From the NCBI RefSeq assembly GCF_007678255.1, contig NZ_VEED01000008.1, positions 1 to 64,000 of the forward strand: 64,000 nucleotides of DNA, written 5' to 3'. Of this stretch, positions 55,595 through 63,597 are shown piece after piece. The notes beneath the pieces are model-generated. The model was not told the origin of the DNA. It did not search any database and saw only the letters and a program-made list of their open reading frames with translations. The stretch comes from Bacillus sp. X1(2014) (GTDB lineage Bacteria > Bacillota > Bacilli > Bacillales_B > DSM-18226). The translations under genes were made by a program, and so were the position numbers. Position 1 is the first letter of the stretch, and each line of letters opens with the position of its first letter.

Positions 55595-56476
55595 ATGCAA
55601 AATACAAACAAGTGGTTACCATACCTTTATATTACACCTTGCTTAATCTTTTTGGCCCTTTTTGTTTATTATCCGATTGTTGAAAACTTTTTTTATAGTT
55701 TCTATGATTTCTCAGCTTTTTCAGTAGAAAAGACTTTTGTTGGATTCGAAAATTTCCTTAATCTTTTTAAAGATGAAGTTTTTTATATAGCTTTAAAAAA
55801 TAACCTCTGGTATGCATTGATTTCTATCATATTTCAAGTATTTGGCGGCCTGATTCTAGCAGCGATCCTTGAAGATAAACTTATCCGGCTCGTAAGTGGA
55901 TTGTTCCGGACCGTATTTTTTCTTCCAGTTGTTATCTCAATGACGGTTATCGCTTTACTGTTTACGTTTGTTTATAATCCGGATATCGGAATCTTAAATG
56001 GGCTATTAAATATGTTAGGTCTTGAAAATTTAACAAGAGCTTGGCTGGGAGAATCTGAAACGGCGATTTTCGCTGTAATCGCAGTCTCTCAGTGGCAAAG
56101 TATTGGTTATATTATGATGTTATTTATTGTCGCAATTCAAAATATCCCTCAAGAATTATATGAGGCTGCAGAGATCGATGGAGCAGGTAAAATTAGGAAG
56201 TTCTTCTCTATTACCATTCCTCAAGTAAAAGAGATGTTCTTTGTTACTACACTTATTACGTTAACTGGTGCTTTTACCGTGTTTAATGAGCCATATATTT
56301 TGACTGGAGGCGGACCTGGTAACTCTAGTGAAGTTTTAGGAACATTACTCTATCATTCAGCTTTCGGTAAAGACCAAATGGGTTATGCATCTGCTGTGGC
56401 TACTGTGATTTTGATTATTACCTTAATTGTATCCTTGGTTCAGTTGAAAGTATTCAAAACAGGAAAGGATGTTTAG
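55595..56476 (+). CDS. frlN: Fructosamine ABC transporter permease
   Basis: MalF-type permease, 293 aa with six membrane segments and the EAA loop YEAAEIDGAGKIRKFFSITIPQ (about residues 190-211). Start supported by AAAAGGGGAG. Adjacent to FrlM, with which it forms the channel. Confidence 0.88.
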   Translation: MQNTNKWLPYLYITPCLIFLALFVYYPIVENFFYSFYDFSAFSVEKTFVGFENFLNLFKDEVFYIALKNNLWYALISIIFQVFGGLILAAILEDKLIRLVSGLFRTVFFLPVVISMTVIALLFTFVYNPDIGILNGLLNMLGLENLTRAWLGESETAIFAVIAVSQWQSIGYIMMLFIVAIQNIPQELYEAAEIDGAGKIRKFFSITIPQVKEMFFVTTLITLTGAFTVFNEPYILTGGGPGNSSEVLGTLLYHSAFGKDQMGYASAVATVILIITLIVSLVQLKVFKTGKDV

Positions 56477-56477
56477 A

Positions 56478-57362
56478 GTGGAGACAAGCAAAGTTATGGA
56501 CTACCATCATTCAATCCCGATCACTTCAAAGTTTAAGAAGCAAAAGACAGTTGTTAAAAGTCTTCCAATACTTACTATCCTAATCTTATATTTTGTGGTC
56601 ATTGCTTATCCACTTTTTTGGATGGTGATCAATTCTTTTAAGTCAACATCGGAGATCTTTTCCAGCAGTTGGGCACTACCTAAGGAATGGATGTTTTCTA
56701 ATTATACGGAGGCATGGAATACAGGGATATCCGGCTATTTTGTTAATAGTCTAATTGTTACAGTTACTACCTGCTTCCTAACAGTATTAATTAGTGCACT
56801 TGGCGCTTATAGTTTATCGAGGTTTGAATTTAAAGGGAAGAATATTCTATTAGTGTTCTGCATGGGCGGAATGATGCTCTCCCCGCAAGTAAGTTTAGTA
56901 CCTCTATACAAACTCATTCAATTATTAGGAATTCATGATACGTATTTTGCGATGATCTTTCCCTATGTAGCCTATCGCATTCCCATTACGATCCTTTTGA
57001 TTCGTGCTGCTTTTCTTGAGGTACCTAAAGAGCTGGAAGAATCTGCCTTTCTGGATGGGTGTAATACATGGTCCATTTTTACAAAAATCTTTGTTCCTTT
57101 AAATAAGCCAATTCTACTTACGGCGGTTGTACTAACTGCGTATTATACCTGGAACGAGTTTATGTTTGCCTTAATTTTTGTGGATTCTGATGCGCTGAAA
57201 ACCATTCCTGCAGGATTAATGCAATTCCGGGATGCACTCCAAACCAATTGGGGAGTTCTGATGGCAGGCTTAATGATTTCTGCTTTGCCGATTATTCTCT
57301 TATTTATGTTCATGCAAAAGTATTTTATTCGAGGGTTATCATCAGGTAGTGTGAAAGGATAA
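56478..57362 (+). CDS. frlM: Fructosamine ABC transporter permease
   Basis: MalG-type permease, about 294 aa with six membrane segments and the EAA loop EESAFLDGCNTWSIFTKIFVPL (about residues 190-211). Three starts are possible: ATG 56469 overlaps frlN and is too close to a ribosome binding site; GTG 56478 has AGGAAAGG 9 nt upstream and is preferred; ATG 56496 is the third. Its stop is 15 bp from frlD. Confidence 0.87.
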   Translation: METSKVMDYHHSIPITSKFKKQKTVVKSLPILTILILYFVVIAYPLFWMVINSFKSTSEIFSSSWALPKEWMFSNYTEAWNTGISGYFVNSLIVTVTTCFLTVLISALGAYSLSRFEFKGKNILLVFCMGGMMLSPQVSLVPLYKLIQLLGIHDTYFAMIFPYVAYRIPITILLIRAAFLEVPKELEESAFLDGCNTWSIFTKIFVPLNKPILLTAVVLTAYYTWNEFMFALIFVDSDALKTIPAGLMQFRDALQTNWGVLMAGLMISALPIILLFMFMQKYFIRGLSSGSVKG

Positions 57363-57377
57363 GGAGGAGAGGAAATA

Positions 57378-58199
57378 ATGAAGATTATTGGAATAGGTGA
57401 TAGTGTTGTTGACATTTACCAGGATCGGAACGAAATGTTTCCTGGTGGAAATGCTTTAAATGTTGCCGTTTTAGCCAAACAAAGTGGAGCGGAGGCCGCT
57501 GCTTTTATTGGGATTGTTGGAACGGATGTTGAAGGTGACCATATCTTAGATTCTTTAACCAAGAACATAGTAGATACCAGTCATGTTAGAAGAGCGGTTG
57601 GTGAAAGCGGGAAGGCCTATGTTGACCTAAATGTGGATGGAGACCGAATCTTTGTCAAATCCAATAAAGGTGGTGTACAAGCTAAACTCAAGCTGAATTT
57701 AGCGGCGGATGACTATGAATATATTAAATCGTTTGATTTAGTACATACAAGTCTATATAGTCATTTAGATGAGGAATTGCCTCTTCTTAAACAATATTTA
57801 CCTATTTCTTATGATTTCTCTAACCATTTTACAAATGAACTATTAGAAAAGGTTTGCCCACATATCCAATTTGCATTTATTTCAGGAAGTGATTTTACAG
57901 AAGTAGAACTAGAAGAGTTATTTCTTAAAATACATGAACTTGGAACCCCGTCTATCATTATCACCAGAGGTTCAAAAGGCGTAGTCATGTCCCATAATAA
58001 CAAACGTTACAAACAGGGGATTGAAGAAGCAAATGTCATTGATACATTAGGTGCAGGGGATTCTTTCATTGCTGGGTATTTAACTAATTACTTTAATGGG
58101 GTTTCCATTGAAGAATCATTAAAGACGGCTGCACAAATTGCTGCAAGAACATGTGAAGTAAATGGAGCATTTGGGCATGGAAAACAGTTAACTTTTTAG
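57378..58199 (+). CDS. frlD: Fructosamine kinase (PfkB family)
   Basis: Ribokinase-family kinase, 273 aa, phosphorylating imported fructosamines at C6 before cleavage by FrlB. Visible PfkB signatures: N-terminal GIGDSVVDIYQDRNEMFPGGNALNVAV (about 5-31) and the C-terminal anion-hole motif DTLGAGDSFIAGYL (about 222-235). Ribosome binding site AAGGAGGAG. It is the last gene of the frl operon and is followed by a strong terminator. Confidence 0.92.
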   Translation: MKIIGIGDSVVDIYQDRNEMFPGGNALNVAVLAKQSGAEAAAFIGIVGTDVEGDHILDSLTKNIVDTSHVRRAVGESGKAYVDLNVDGDRIFVKSNKGGVQAKLKLNLAADDYEYIKSFDLVHTSLYSHLDEELPLLKQYLPISYDFSNHFTNELLEKVCPHIQFAFISGSDFTEVELEELFLKIHELGTPSIIITRGSKGVVMSHNNKRYKQGIEEANVIDTLGAGDSFIAGYLTNYFNGVSIEESLKTAAQIAARTCEVNGAFGHGKQLTF

Positions 58200-58203
58200 T
58201 TGA

Positions 58204-58255
58204 AAAAGGAATGTTTGGGGTTTGGTTAAAGCCCGAGCATTCCTTTTAATTTTTT
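58204..58255 (+). terminator. frl operon terminator
   Basis: AAAAGGAATG / CATTCCTTTT perfect 10-bp stem with an extra inner GGG/CCC pairing, then AATTTTTT, the last eight bases being the target duplication of the inserted repeat element. Confidence 0.85.
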
Positions 58256-58346
58256 GGATATGTTAAAGCTTATTGTTTATTTTGGCACCCTGTTGATTGG
58301 AGCGATGTGCCTGGAGCGGAAATCAATAGGCAAGTTTAACAGTGCC
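58256..58346 (+). mobile_element. MITE-like element, copy C (91 bp deletion form)
   Basis: Starts GGATATGTTAAAGC, ends AAGTTTAACAGTGCC, flanked by a perfect 8-bp duplication AATTTTTT (58248-58255 and 58347-58354). It keeps both ends of the full-length element but lacks about 92 bp of GC-rich core; the joint reads GATTGGAGCGATGTGCCTGG. Lies between the frl terminator and the 3' end of frlR. Confidence 0.85.
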
Positions 58347-58352
58347 AATTTT

Positions 58353-59081
58353 TTAGGTAGTGATTGTGAGTGCTATCATATTTGTTGGAGTCTTGAAATT
58401 TGAAGTATGTATCGGGACTCCAGTTTCATCGAAAACAGTCTTATCAATATTGAATAATGTCTCTCCGATTTCACAGTCCAAATATTCTGCCTCCAATACA
58501 GAAGCTGGTATGACCGTAATGATTTTTTTACTGGAACCAGACTTAATATTGATGTGGTAGATATCTTTCAAAACCTCATACGTTGATTCATGTTCAGTGA
58601 AGTGTGTCATTAAATTTGGAAAGCGCTCTAAGGAGTAATGGGCTATATCAAGTACATATGGCTGTTGATCAATCGACATAATTCTGACCAACTTTAGGAC
58701 AGGGGAATCAATGCTGATTTGCAGTGCATCAGCAATTTCCGGAGTTGCTTTCATCTCTTCACAAGCAAGAATTCGCTTGGATGGATTTTTTCCAATTTGC
58801 TTACTGAAATCTGTAAATCCATCAATAGAAACCAATTCCCTTGTGATTCTGGTTCTTGTTACAAAAGTTCCCTTCCCTTGCTTTCGCTCTAAAAAACCTT
58901 CATCAGCTAAATCTTGAATCGCTCTTCTTACGGTAATTCGGCTGACACCATACAAATCGCATAATTCCGATTCATTAGGCAGTCTATCTCCAGATTTATA
59001 TTCCCCTTGATCAATGGCTTCCTTCAGAATTTGTTTTAACTGGTCATATAAAGGTGTTGAACTAGAGTTGTTTAATTTCAT
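58353..59081 (-). CDS. frlR: GntR/HutC-family regulator of the frl operon
   Basis: Transcription factor, 242 aa: N-terminal winged helix (SGDRLPNESELCDLYGVSRITVRRAIQDLADEGFLERKQGKGTFV, residues ~27-71) and a C-terminal UTRA effector-binding domain (about 95-235). HutC subfamily, like FrlR of B. subtilis, and positioned convergently next to frlD. The stop codon is formed at the junction with the copy C element, whose target duplication overlaps it. Confidence 0.85.
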   Translation of the reverse strand: MKLNNSSSTPLYDQLKQILKEAIDQGEYKSGDRLPNESELCDLYGVSRITVRRAIQDLADEGFLERKQGKGTFVTRTRITRELVSIDGFTDFSKQIGKNPSKRILACEEMKATPEIADALQISIDSPVLKLVRIMSIDQQPYVLDIAHYSLERFPNLMTHFTEHESTYEVLKDIYHINIKSGSSKKIITVIPASVLEAEYLDCEIGETLFNIDKTVFDETGVPIHTSNFKTPTNMIALTITT

Positions 59082-59110
59082 TTTGTAAAGTTCCTTTCAA
59101 GGAAATAGGT

Positions 59111-59132
59111 CATTATATAATATTGTATAATG
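59111..59132 (-). promoter_or_regulatory. Palindromic operator upstream of frlR
   Basis: A 22-bp near-perfect palindrome: CATTATATAAT followed by ATTGTATAATG. It shares the TATA-rich core with the operator at 53088-53103 and sits 30 bp before the frlR start, suggesting autoregulation. Confidence 0.6.
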
Positions 59133-59296
59133 AATACGCGTTCAGTGTATAGTGGAGAATTGCAAGTTATCATATTTATAAGATTTTGGATAATTTCCTT
59201 TTTCATAACGTAGAGATTTGGTTCAGTTAACTTTGATTAAACGATTATTTTCATTTAAACTAAGTAACAAATGTAGAAGTGTGTGTGGTGGAATAA

Positions 59297-60058
59297 ATGG
59301 GAAATCAAGTAGAACAAACATATGAAATAATGGAGGTCTGTTTACTGGCGGGGAAAATCATGCTCCAAAGCGGAGCCGAGACTTATCGTGTCGAGGATAC
59401 AATGATGCGGATGGCGGCTGCCTTTGGTATTGATCATACGCATAGTTATGTGACCCCAACTGGAATCATTTTTTCAGCAGAGGGGTCAGAACCGACAAAG
59501 ACCAAGCTGATTAGAATCTCAGAACGATCAACAGACTTGAAAAAAGTTTCGATGGTTAATAGCATTTCTAGAAGAATTAGCAGTGGTGAAATCAATCTGA
59601 AAGAGGCCTGGGAGCACTTAAAAGAAATTGATTCTCTCAATGTAACCTTTCCCTTTATGATCCAAGTGGCTGCCGCCTCATTAGCTAGCGGTTGTTTTAT
59701 GATCATGTTTGAAGGCGGGTGGAATGATTTTATTCCGTCGATGATTTCAGGAGGAATGGGATATCTTAGTTTCGTCTATTTTCATCGATTTGTCCCGATC
59801 AAGTTCTTCTCGGAGTTTTTAGCATCATTTGTGATTGGCTTACTTTCTTTTTTGTTTGTCCAAATGGGGATTGGTCAACAATTGGATAAAATCATTATCG
59901 GCTCCGTGATGACGTTAGTTCCAGGTTTACTAGTGACCAATGCGATCAGAGACTTAATGGCGGGTCATCTAGTTTCGGGATTATCTAAGGGTGCAGAAGC
60001 ATTTCTGACTGCGTTCGCGATTGGAGCAGGGATTGCCGTCGTATTATCTTTTTTATGA
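59297..60058 (+). CDS. Threonine/serine exporter family, large subunit (YjjP/ThrE-N)
   Basis: DUF1212-type membrane protein, 253 aa. A soluble N-terminal half (residues 1-110, LQSGAETYRVEDTMMRMAAAFG at about 22-43) precedes five membrane segments; the C-terminus GLSKGAEAFLTAFAIGAG is typical. In corynebacteria ThrE is one chain; here it is split into this and the following gene. Likely exports threonine, serine or related solutes; not shown by sequence. Confidence 0.87.
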   Translation: MGNQVEQTYEIMEVCLLAGKIMLQSGAETYRVEDTMMRMAAAFGIDHTHSYVTPTGIIFSAEGSEPTKTKLIRISERSTDLKKVSMVNSISRRISSGEINLKEAWEHLKEIDSLNVTFPFMIQVAAASLASGCFMIMFEGGWNDFIPSMISGGMGYLSFVYFHRFVPIKFFSEFLASFVIGLLSFLFVQMGIGQQLDKIIIGSVMTLVPGLLVTNAIRDLMAGHLVSGLSKGAEAFLTAFAIGAGIAVVLSFL

Positions 60059-60075
60059 AATGAGGTGGATTTACC

Positions 60076-60522
60076 ATGGCTGTTCTTGCACAAGCAATCA
60101 CCAGTTTTATTGCAACAGGTGCCTTTGGAATTCTTTTTAATGCACCGAAGGAATCACTTATCAAGTGCGGGTTGATCGGAATGGGTGGATGGTTAATTTA
60201 TTTCCTCCTGGAAGACTACACGGATAATGCCATTTTAGCAACATTGGCCGCGACTATTTTTATAGCCGTACTCAGTCAGGAACTAGCAAAGTTTTATAAA
60301 ACTCCAGTGATCATTTTTAGTGTAGCTGGGATTATTCCGCTCGTACCGGGAGGCCTGGCCTATGATGCGATGCGGAATTTTGTAGAGAACGATTATTATT
60401 CAGCAATTACTTTGGCTGCAAAAGTTTTCATGCTTGCGGGGTCAATTGCCTTCGGACTAGTTTTCTCTGAGGTAATTAATCAAATAACGAAAAAATTTAG
60501 ACAACATAAGATGAAGGCCTAA
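60076..60522 (+). CDS. Threonine/serine exporter family, small subunit (YjjB-like)
   Basis: DUF3815-type membrane protein, 148 aa, with four to five hydrophobic segments and the conserved IIPLVPGGLAYDAMRNF loop (about residues 94-110). It starts 17 bp after the large subunit with GAGGTGG as ribosome binding site, so they are expected to act as one complex. Confidence 0.87.
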   Translation: MAVLAQAITSFIATGAFGILFNAPKESLIKCGLIGMGGWLIYFLLEDYTDNAILATLAATIFIAVLSQELAKFYKTPVIIFSVAGIIPLVPGGLAYDAMRNFVENDYYSAITLAAKVFMLAGSIAFGLVFSEVINQITKKFRQHKMKA

Positions 60523-60561
60523 TAAAATTCCCTTTTAGTAATAACTAAAGGGGATTTTATT
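60521..60561 (+). terminator. Terminator of the exporter pair
   Basis: AATAAAATTCCCTTTTAGT / ACTAAAGGGGATTTTATT long stem (one wobble) immediately after the YjjB-like stop; the descending arm is T-rich. Confidence 0.75.
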
Positions 60562-60702
60562 TAAGAAAAAATTAAGATTCAATTGGTATCATCAATTGGA
60601 AAATGTTTTCCTTTATTGCCTTGAACTATTTTAGTAGGTAATATAGTAGTATATTACTAGGATCTTTAGCAAAGACTAATACAAGGAATGGTACAATCAT
60701 TT

Positions 60703-61452
60703 ATGAAAAAAATATTAATTGCTATTATTGTTGTCTTCATATTAGTTATCAGTGGTATAACGGTATTTAAGGTAAAGTTTGACCGTCCAGCAACAGCACA
60801 AGTCACAGAGGCTGCATCATTAAAAATACGGACACTTGCACTCTTTTCCAAAGAGGCTCCAAAGGTGCCTGATAGTATCAAACTGGATGTGCCGTTAATC
60901 AATCAAATGGACGCACCAAGACTCTATAATGGCTGTGAGATAACCAGCCTGGCGATGATTCTTAACTATCACGGAATTGAAGCGACCAAAAATGAGTTAG
61001 CTAACAAGGTGAAAACTGTCCCATTAACTTATAGTAACGGGAAAAAGGGAAATCCTAATGCAGGGTTTGTCGGCGATATGGCGAATGGTCCAGGACTAGG
61101 GGTTTATAATGGTCCCATATTCGAACTCGCACAAAAATACGTTGGTGATCGGGCAGTTAATTTAACTAATCATTCATTTGATGAAGTTTTAGAAGAAGTA
61201 GGTCAAGGATTACCAGTCTGGATTATCACTACATCAAGCTTCGCACCTGTATCTGTTTTTCAGACATGGGATACTCCGCAGGGGAAAATCGATATTACCT
61301 TTAGTGAGCATAGTGTTGTAATTACGGGATACGATGAAAAGTATATTTATATTAACAATCCTTATGGGGAAAAAAATCAGAAATTAAATCGTGCTAGTTT
61401 TATTAAAGCTTGGGAGCAAATGGGTAAACAAGCGATTGTTATTAAGAAGTAA
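60703..61452 (+). CDS. C39-like secreted cysteine peptidase
   Basis: Papain-like C39 family protein, about 249 aa. An N-terminal hydrophobic anchor or signal peptide (KKILIAIIVVFILVISGITV) leads to a domain with Cys in LYNGCEITSLAMIL (Cys ~79), His in SEHSVVITGY (about residue 207) and Asn/Asp in IYINNPYGE. This is the C39_2 type found in many Bacillus extracytoplasmic proteins; the target is unknown. The ATG at 60703 makes a clean signal peptide; ATG 60688 is alternative. Confidence 0.8.
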   Translation: MKKILIAIIVVFILVISGITVFKVKFDRPATAQVTEAASLKIRTLALFSKEAPKVPDSIKLDVPLINQMDAPRLYNGCEITSLAMILNYHGIEATKNELANKVKTVPLTYSNGKKGNPNAGFVGDMANGPGLGVYNGPIFELAQKYVGDRAVNLTNHSFDEVLEEVGQGLPVWIITTSSFAPVSVFQTWDTPQGKIDITFSEHSVVITGYDEKYIYINNPYGEKNQKLNRASFIKAWEQMGKQAIVIKK

Positions 61453-61455
61453 GAA

Positions 61456-61551
61456 AAAGGCCTGATGTTGAATCAGGCCTTTCATTCTGGAGATTTCTTG
61501 GTCTCTAAAATGGGCGAAGGCAGAGGAATGAATATCCCTCTGCCTTCTTTG
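61456..61551 (+). terminator. Two successive terminator hairpins
   Basis: AAAGGCCTGAT / ATCAGGCCTTT (61456-61482) right after the C39 gene, then GAAGGCAGAGG / CCTCTGCCTTC with TTTG (61516-61551). The space between them has no gene. Confidence 0.7.
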
Positions 61552-61619
61552 TTGAATTCATAAAGAATTCTTATCGTAACTTGTGAGTGGTTGCATTTCT
61601 TGTTGTCAACATCGCAAGT

Positions 61620-61764
61620 AAAAACTTATATAATAATCATTGTTTGTAAAAACAAGTTTGCCGCGGTTATTTTTCCACCTGAAGGTTTTATACCTAAACG
61701 ACGTAAGCCCTACCTCTCTTACATCCTAACGGCTCCGAAGCCGATCCAGTGTGAATAAGTTTTT
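61620..61764 (+). other. Unexplained structured element in the leader region
   Basis: The 500-bp gap 61453-61959 contains no gene I can support, but 61620-61764 is bounded by a perfect 10-bp inverted repeat (AAAAACTTAT / ATAAGTTTTT) and holds inner hairpins, e.g. CGGCTCCGAAGCCG and GTAAG...CTTAC. A TATAAT lies at its left edge, so it may be in the 5' leader of the potassium-channel gene. I could not match it to a known riboswitch. Confidence 0.4.
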
Positions 61765-61959
61765 ATTTTAAAACATAAGCAGAATGCCAGAAAAAATTCT
61801 TACTTTGCGTTATCTAATATATTACAAGTTACATAAATGTGAAGCACAAATAATTATAATACAGTAATATGGTGTTGTTGTCAACTGTTTTTGTTTAAAG
61901 GAATATCGAGCGAAATAGTAGAAATAGTATTCTATAACAAGTGGAACGGGGGGTTAGCG

Positions 61960-62988
61960 ATGATATTTTTTCGGCGATTGTTTCTTACGGCAGCAAAGTA
62001 TCGGTACCGGACGGTGTTGTTAGTAACAACGTTTTATATTTTTATAAATGCTGTAGTTATGAAAGTACTTGAACCAGAAACATTTGAAAGCACCTTCCAT
62101 GCCGTTTGGTGGATACTAACAACAATGACCACAGTAGGCTACGGAGACGTGTACCCTGCGACACAATTAGGTAGAATTTGGGCGATGGTCATCGTCTATA
62201 CAGCGGGAATTGGGCTTTTCGGTGTTGTTATTGGGATGATCGTTGATGCTGTATCACAGTACAAACGGATGAAGGAGGAAGGAAGAATGACTTTTAGGGG
62301 AGAAGATCATTATGTCGTGATCGGCTGGACCGCCAAAAGTAAAAACACAATTAAGGAGCTATTTATTGGTGATACCAAAACAGAAGTCGTGTTAATTGAT
62401 GAATTAGAGAAGACACCATATGAACATGAAAGGTTTCTCTATATTCAGGGGAGTCCAACGGATGAGGATACCTTAAAAAGGGCCAAAATTGAAAGTTCGA
62501 AAGCGGTACTGCTTTTTGCTCCGGATGGTATAGAAAACCCCGATTTAGCAGATGGAAAAACGCTTTTAATCGCCTCCTCCATTGAGCTCTATGATGAAGG
62601 GACGGAAAAGAATATTTATACGATTGCAGAGATACTAAATGAAAAGCATGTCGGAAACTTCAAACATGTCAAGATTGATGAATTTATTCTTTCCCATGAA
62701 TCGGTGTCTAACCTGATGGCAAAATCTGCTCAGACTAAAGGGGCCAGCCATTTGTTTACACAATTATTAAGTCGTAAAGATGGGGATGGAGGAAGTGATT
62801 TATGGGAAGTGGAAATAAACTCTGACTGGAAGACGTACGGAGATGCTTATGAGTCCCTCAAGAAAAAAGGTGCCCAGTTGATTGCTGATCGAAGTGATTT
62901 AAATATTTTAAAAAAATGGAGCGAACCCATACCTAAAGAAGCACGGTTGTTTGTAATCTGCGATAAGAATACATATCATTCACTTTAA
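61960..62988 (+). CDS. Potassium channel with RCK/TrkA-N-type domain (YugO-like)
   Basis: Two-helix pore protein, 342 aa. First helix YRTVLLVTTFYIFINAVV, then the selectivity filter TTMTTVGYGDVYP (about residues 54-66), second helix, and a cytosolic nucleotide-binding-like domain starting EDHYVVIGW (about 115) with a C-terminal regulatory part. Start at 61960, preceded by GGGGGG; an upstream ATG at 61891 lacks a site. The 3' end abuts repeat copy D. Confidence 0.9.
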   Translation: MIFFRRLFLTAAKYRYRTVLLVTTFYIFINAVVMKVLEPETFESTFHAVWWILTTMTTVGYGDVYPATQLGRIWAMVIVYTAGIGLFGVVIGMIVDAVSQYKRMKEEGRMTFRGEDHYVVIGWTAKSKNTIKELFIGDTKTEVVLIDELEKTPYEHERFLYIQGSPTDEDTLKRAKIESSKAVLLFAPDGIENPDLADGKTLLIASSIELYDEGTEKNIYTIAEILNEKHVGNFKHVKIDEFILSHESVSNLMAKSAQTKGASHLFTQLLSRKDGDGGSDLWEVEINSDWKTYGDAYESLKKKGAQLIADRSDLNILKKWSEPIPKEARLFVICDKNTYHSL

Positions 62989-62995
62989 AACAAAA

Positions 62996-63178
62996 GGCTG
63001 TTTAAAAGGTTATGTTGAATTTGGCACACTGTTGACCTTCGTTTCAGGCACGAAGACTCCTGCGGGAGTACGGGGCAGGGGTGACCCCGCAGGAGCAAAG
63101 CGACGAGGAGGCTCCCCGGCACGCCCGCGGAAAGCGAAGTGCCTGGAACGGAAATCAACAGACAAGTTTAATACAGCC
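62996..63178 (+). mobile_element. MITE-like element, copy D (183 bp)
   Basis: Starts GGCTGTTTAAAAGG, ends AAGTTTAATACAGCC. Flanks AAACAAAA (62988-62995) and AAGCAAAA (63179-63186) form an 8-bp duplication with one change. The right flank lies in the T-tract (minus-strand sense) of the terminator of the DUF350 gene, and the left duplication includes the last base of the channel stop codon. Confidence 0.85.
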
Positions 63179-63182
63179 AAGC

Positions 63183-63212
63183 AAAAAAACGCATCCTCGA
63201 GATGCGTTTTTT
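63183..63212. terminator. Bidirectional terminator
   Basis: AAACGCATC / GATGCGTTT stem, 5-nt loop, with T-runs on both strands, at the convergent end of the DUF350 gene. Confidence 0.8.
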
Positions 63213-63597
63213 AGTAGGTTAGACAGCCGGCAATAACGATACCGATCGAAACAGAAAGTAACATAAGAAAAAGCCCAACTGCCTGATTATCTTCCTCGAT
63301 GCTTTGACTGACATTAAATCGAGGTGTCAGCCATTCAGCCAGGTAAAAGACTACAATCTGAGCAACAATTCCGATTCCTCCCCATACCGCCATATCCATA
63401 AGTGAAATGGAATTAGCAGCAGTAGAATACAAGACAATAGCAAGCCCAAGAAGTCTTCCGCCCAGGACATAACTCGCTGCTTTATTTCCTTTCGCCATTA
63501 AGGAAAACTCCTTGACCTTAGTGGTTACTTCCATAAGAATCAGTCCTACGAATAAAAGCCCAATTGAAATGGCTAAATATAATAAGAAATTTGTCAT
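63211..63597 (-). CDS. DUF350 membrane protein (YjfL-like)
   Basis: A 128-residue protein with four hydrophobic segments, including ISIGLLFVGLILMEVTTK at the N-terminus, and GLFLMLLSVSIGIVIAGC near the C-terminus, as in DUF350/YjfL proteins. It abuts the preceding gene (end at 63598), matching the widespread pairing of DUF350 with a glutathionylspermidine-synthase-like enzyme. Function unknown. Confidence 0.8.
   Translation of the reverse strand: MTNFLLYLAISIGLLFVGLILMEVTTKVKEFSLMAKGNKAASYVLGGRLLGLAIVLYSTAANSISLMDMAVWGGIGIVAQIVVFYLAEWLTPRFNVSQSIEEDNQAVGLFLMLLSVSIGIVIAGCLTY

Noticed and set aside
53988..58200. Maltose or other sugar operon instead of frl
   Set aside because: The MalE/F/G-like importer alone would allow it, but the SIS deglycase, PfkB kinase and HutC-type regulator in this order fit only the fructosamine module.
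61620..61764. Known riboswitch (c-di-AMP, magnesium, T-box) before the potassium channel
   Set aside because: None of the core sequence blocks I know for these classes is present; only a structured region can be claimed.
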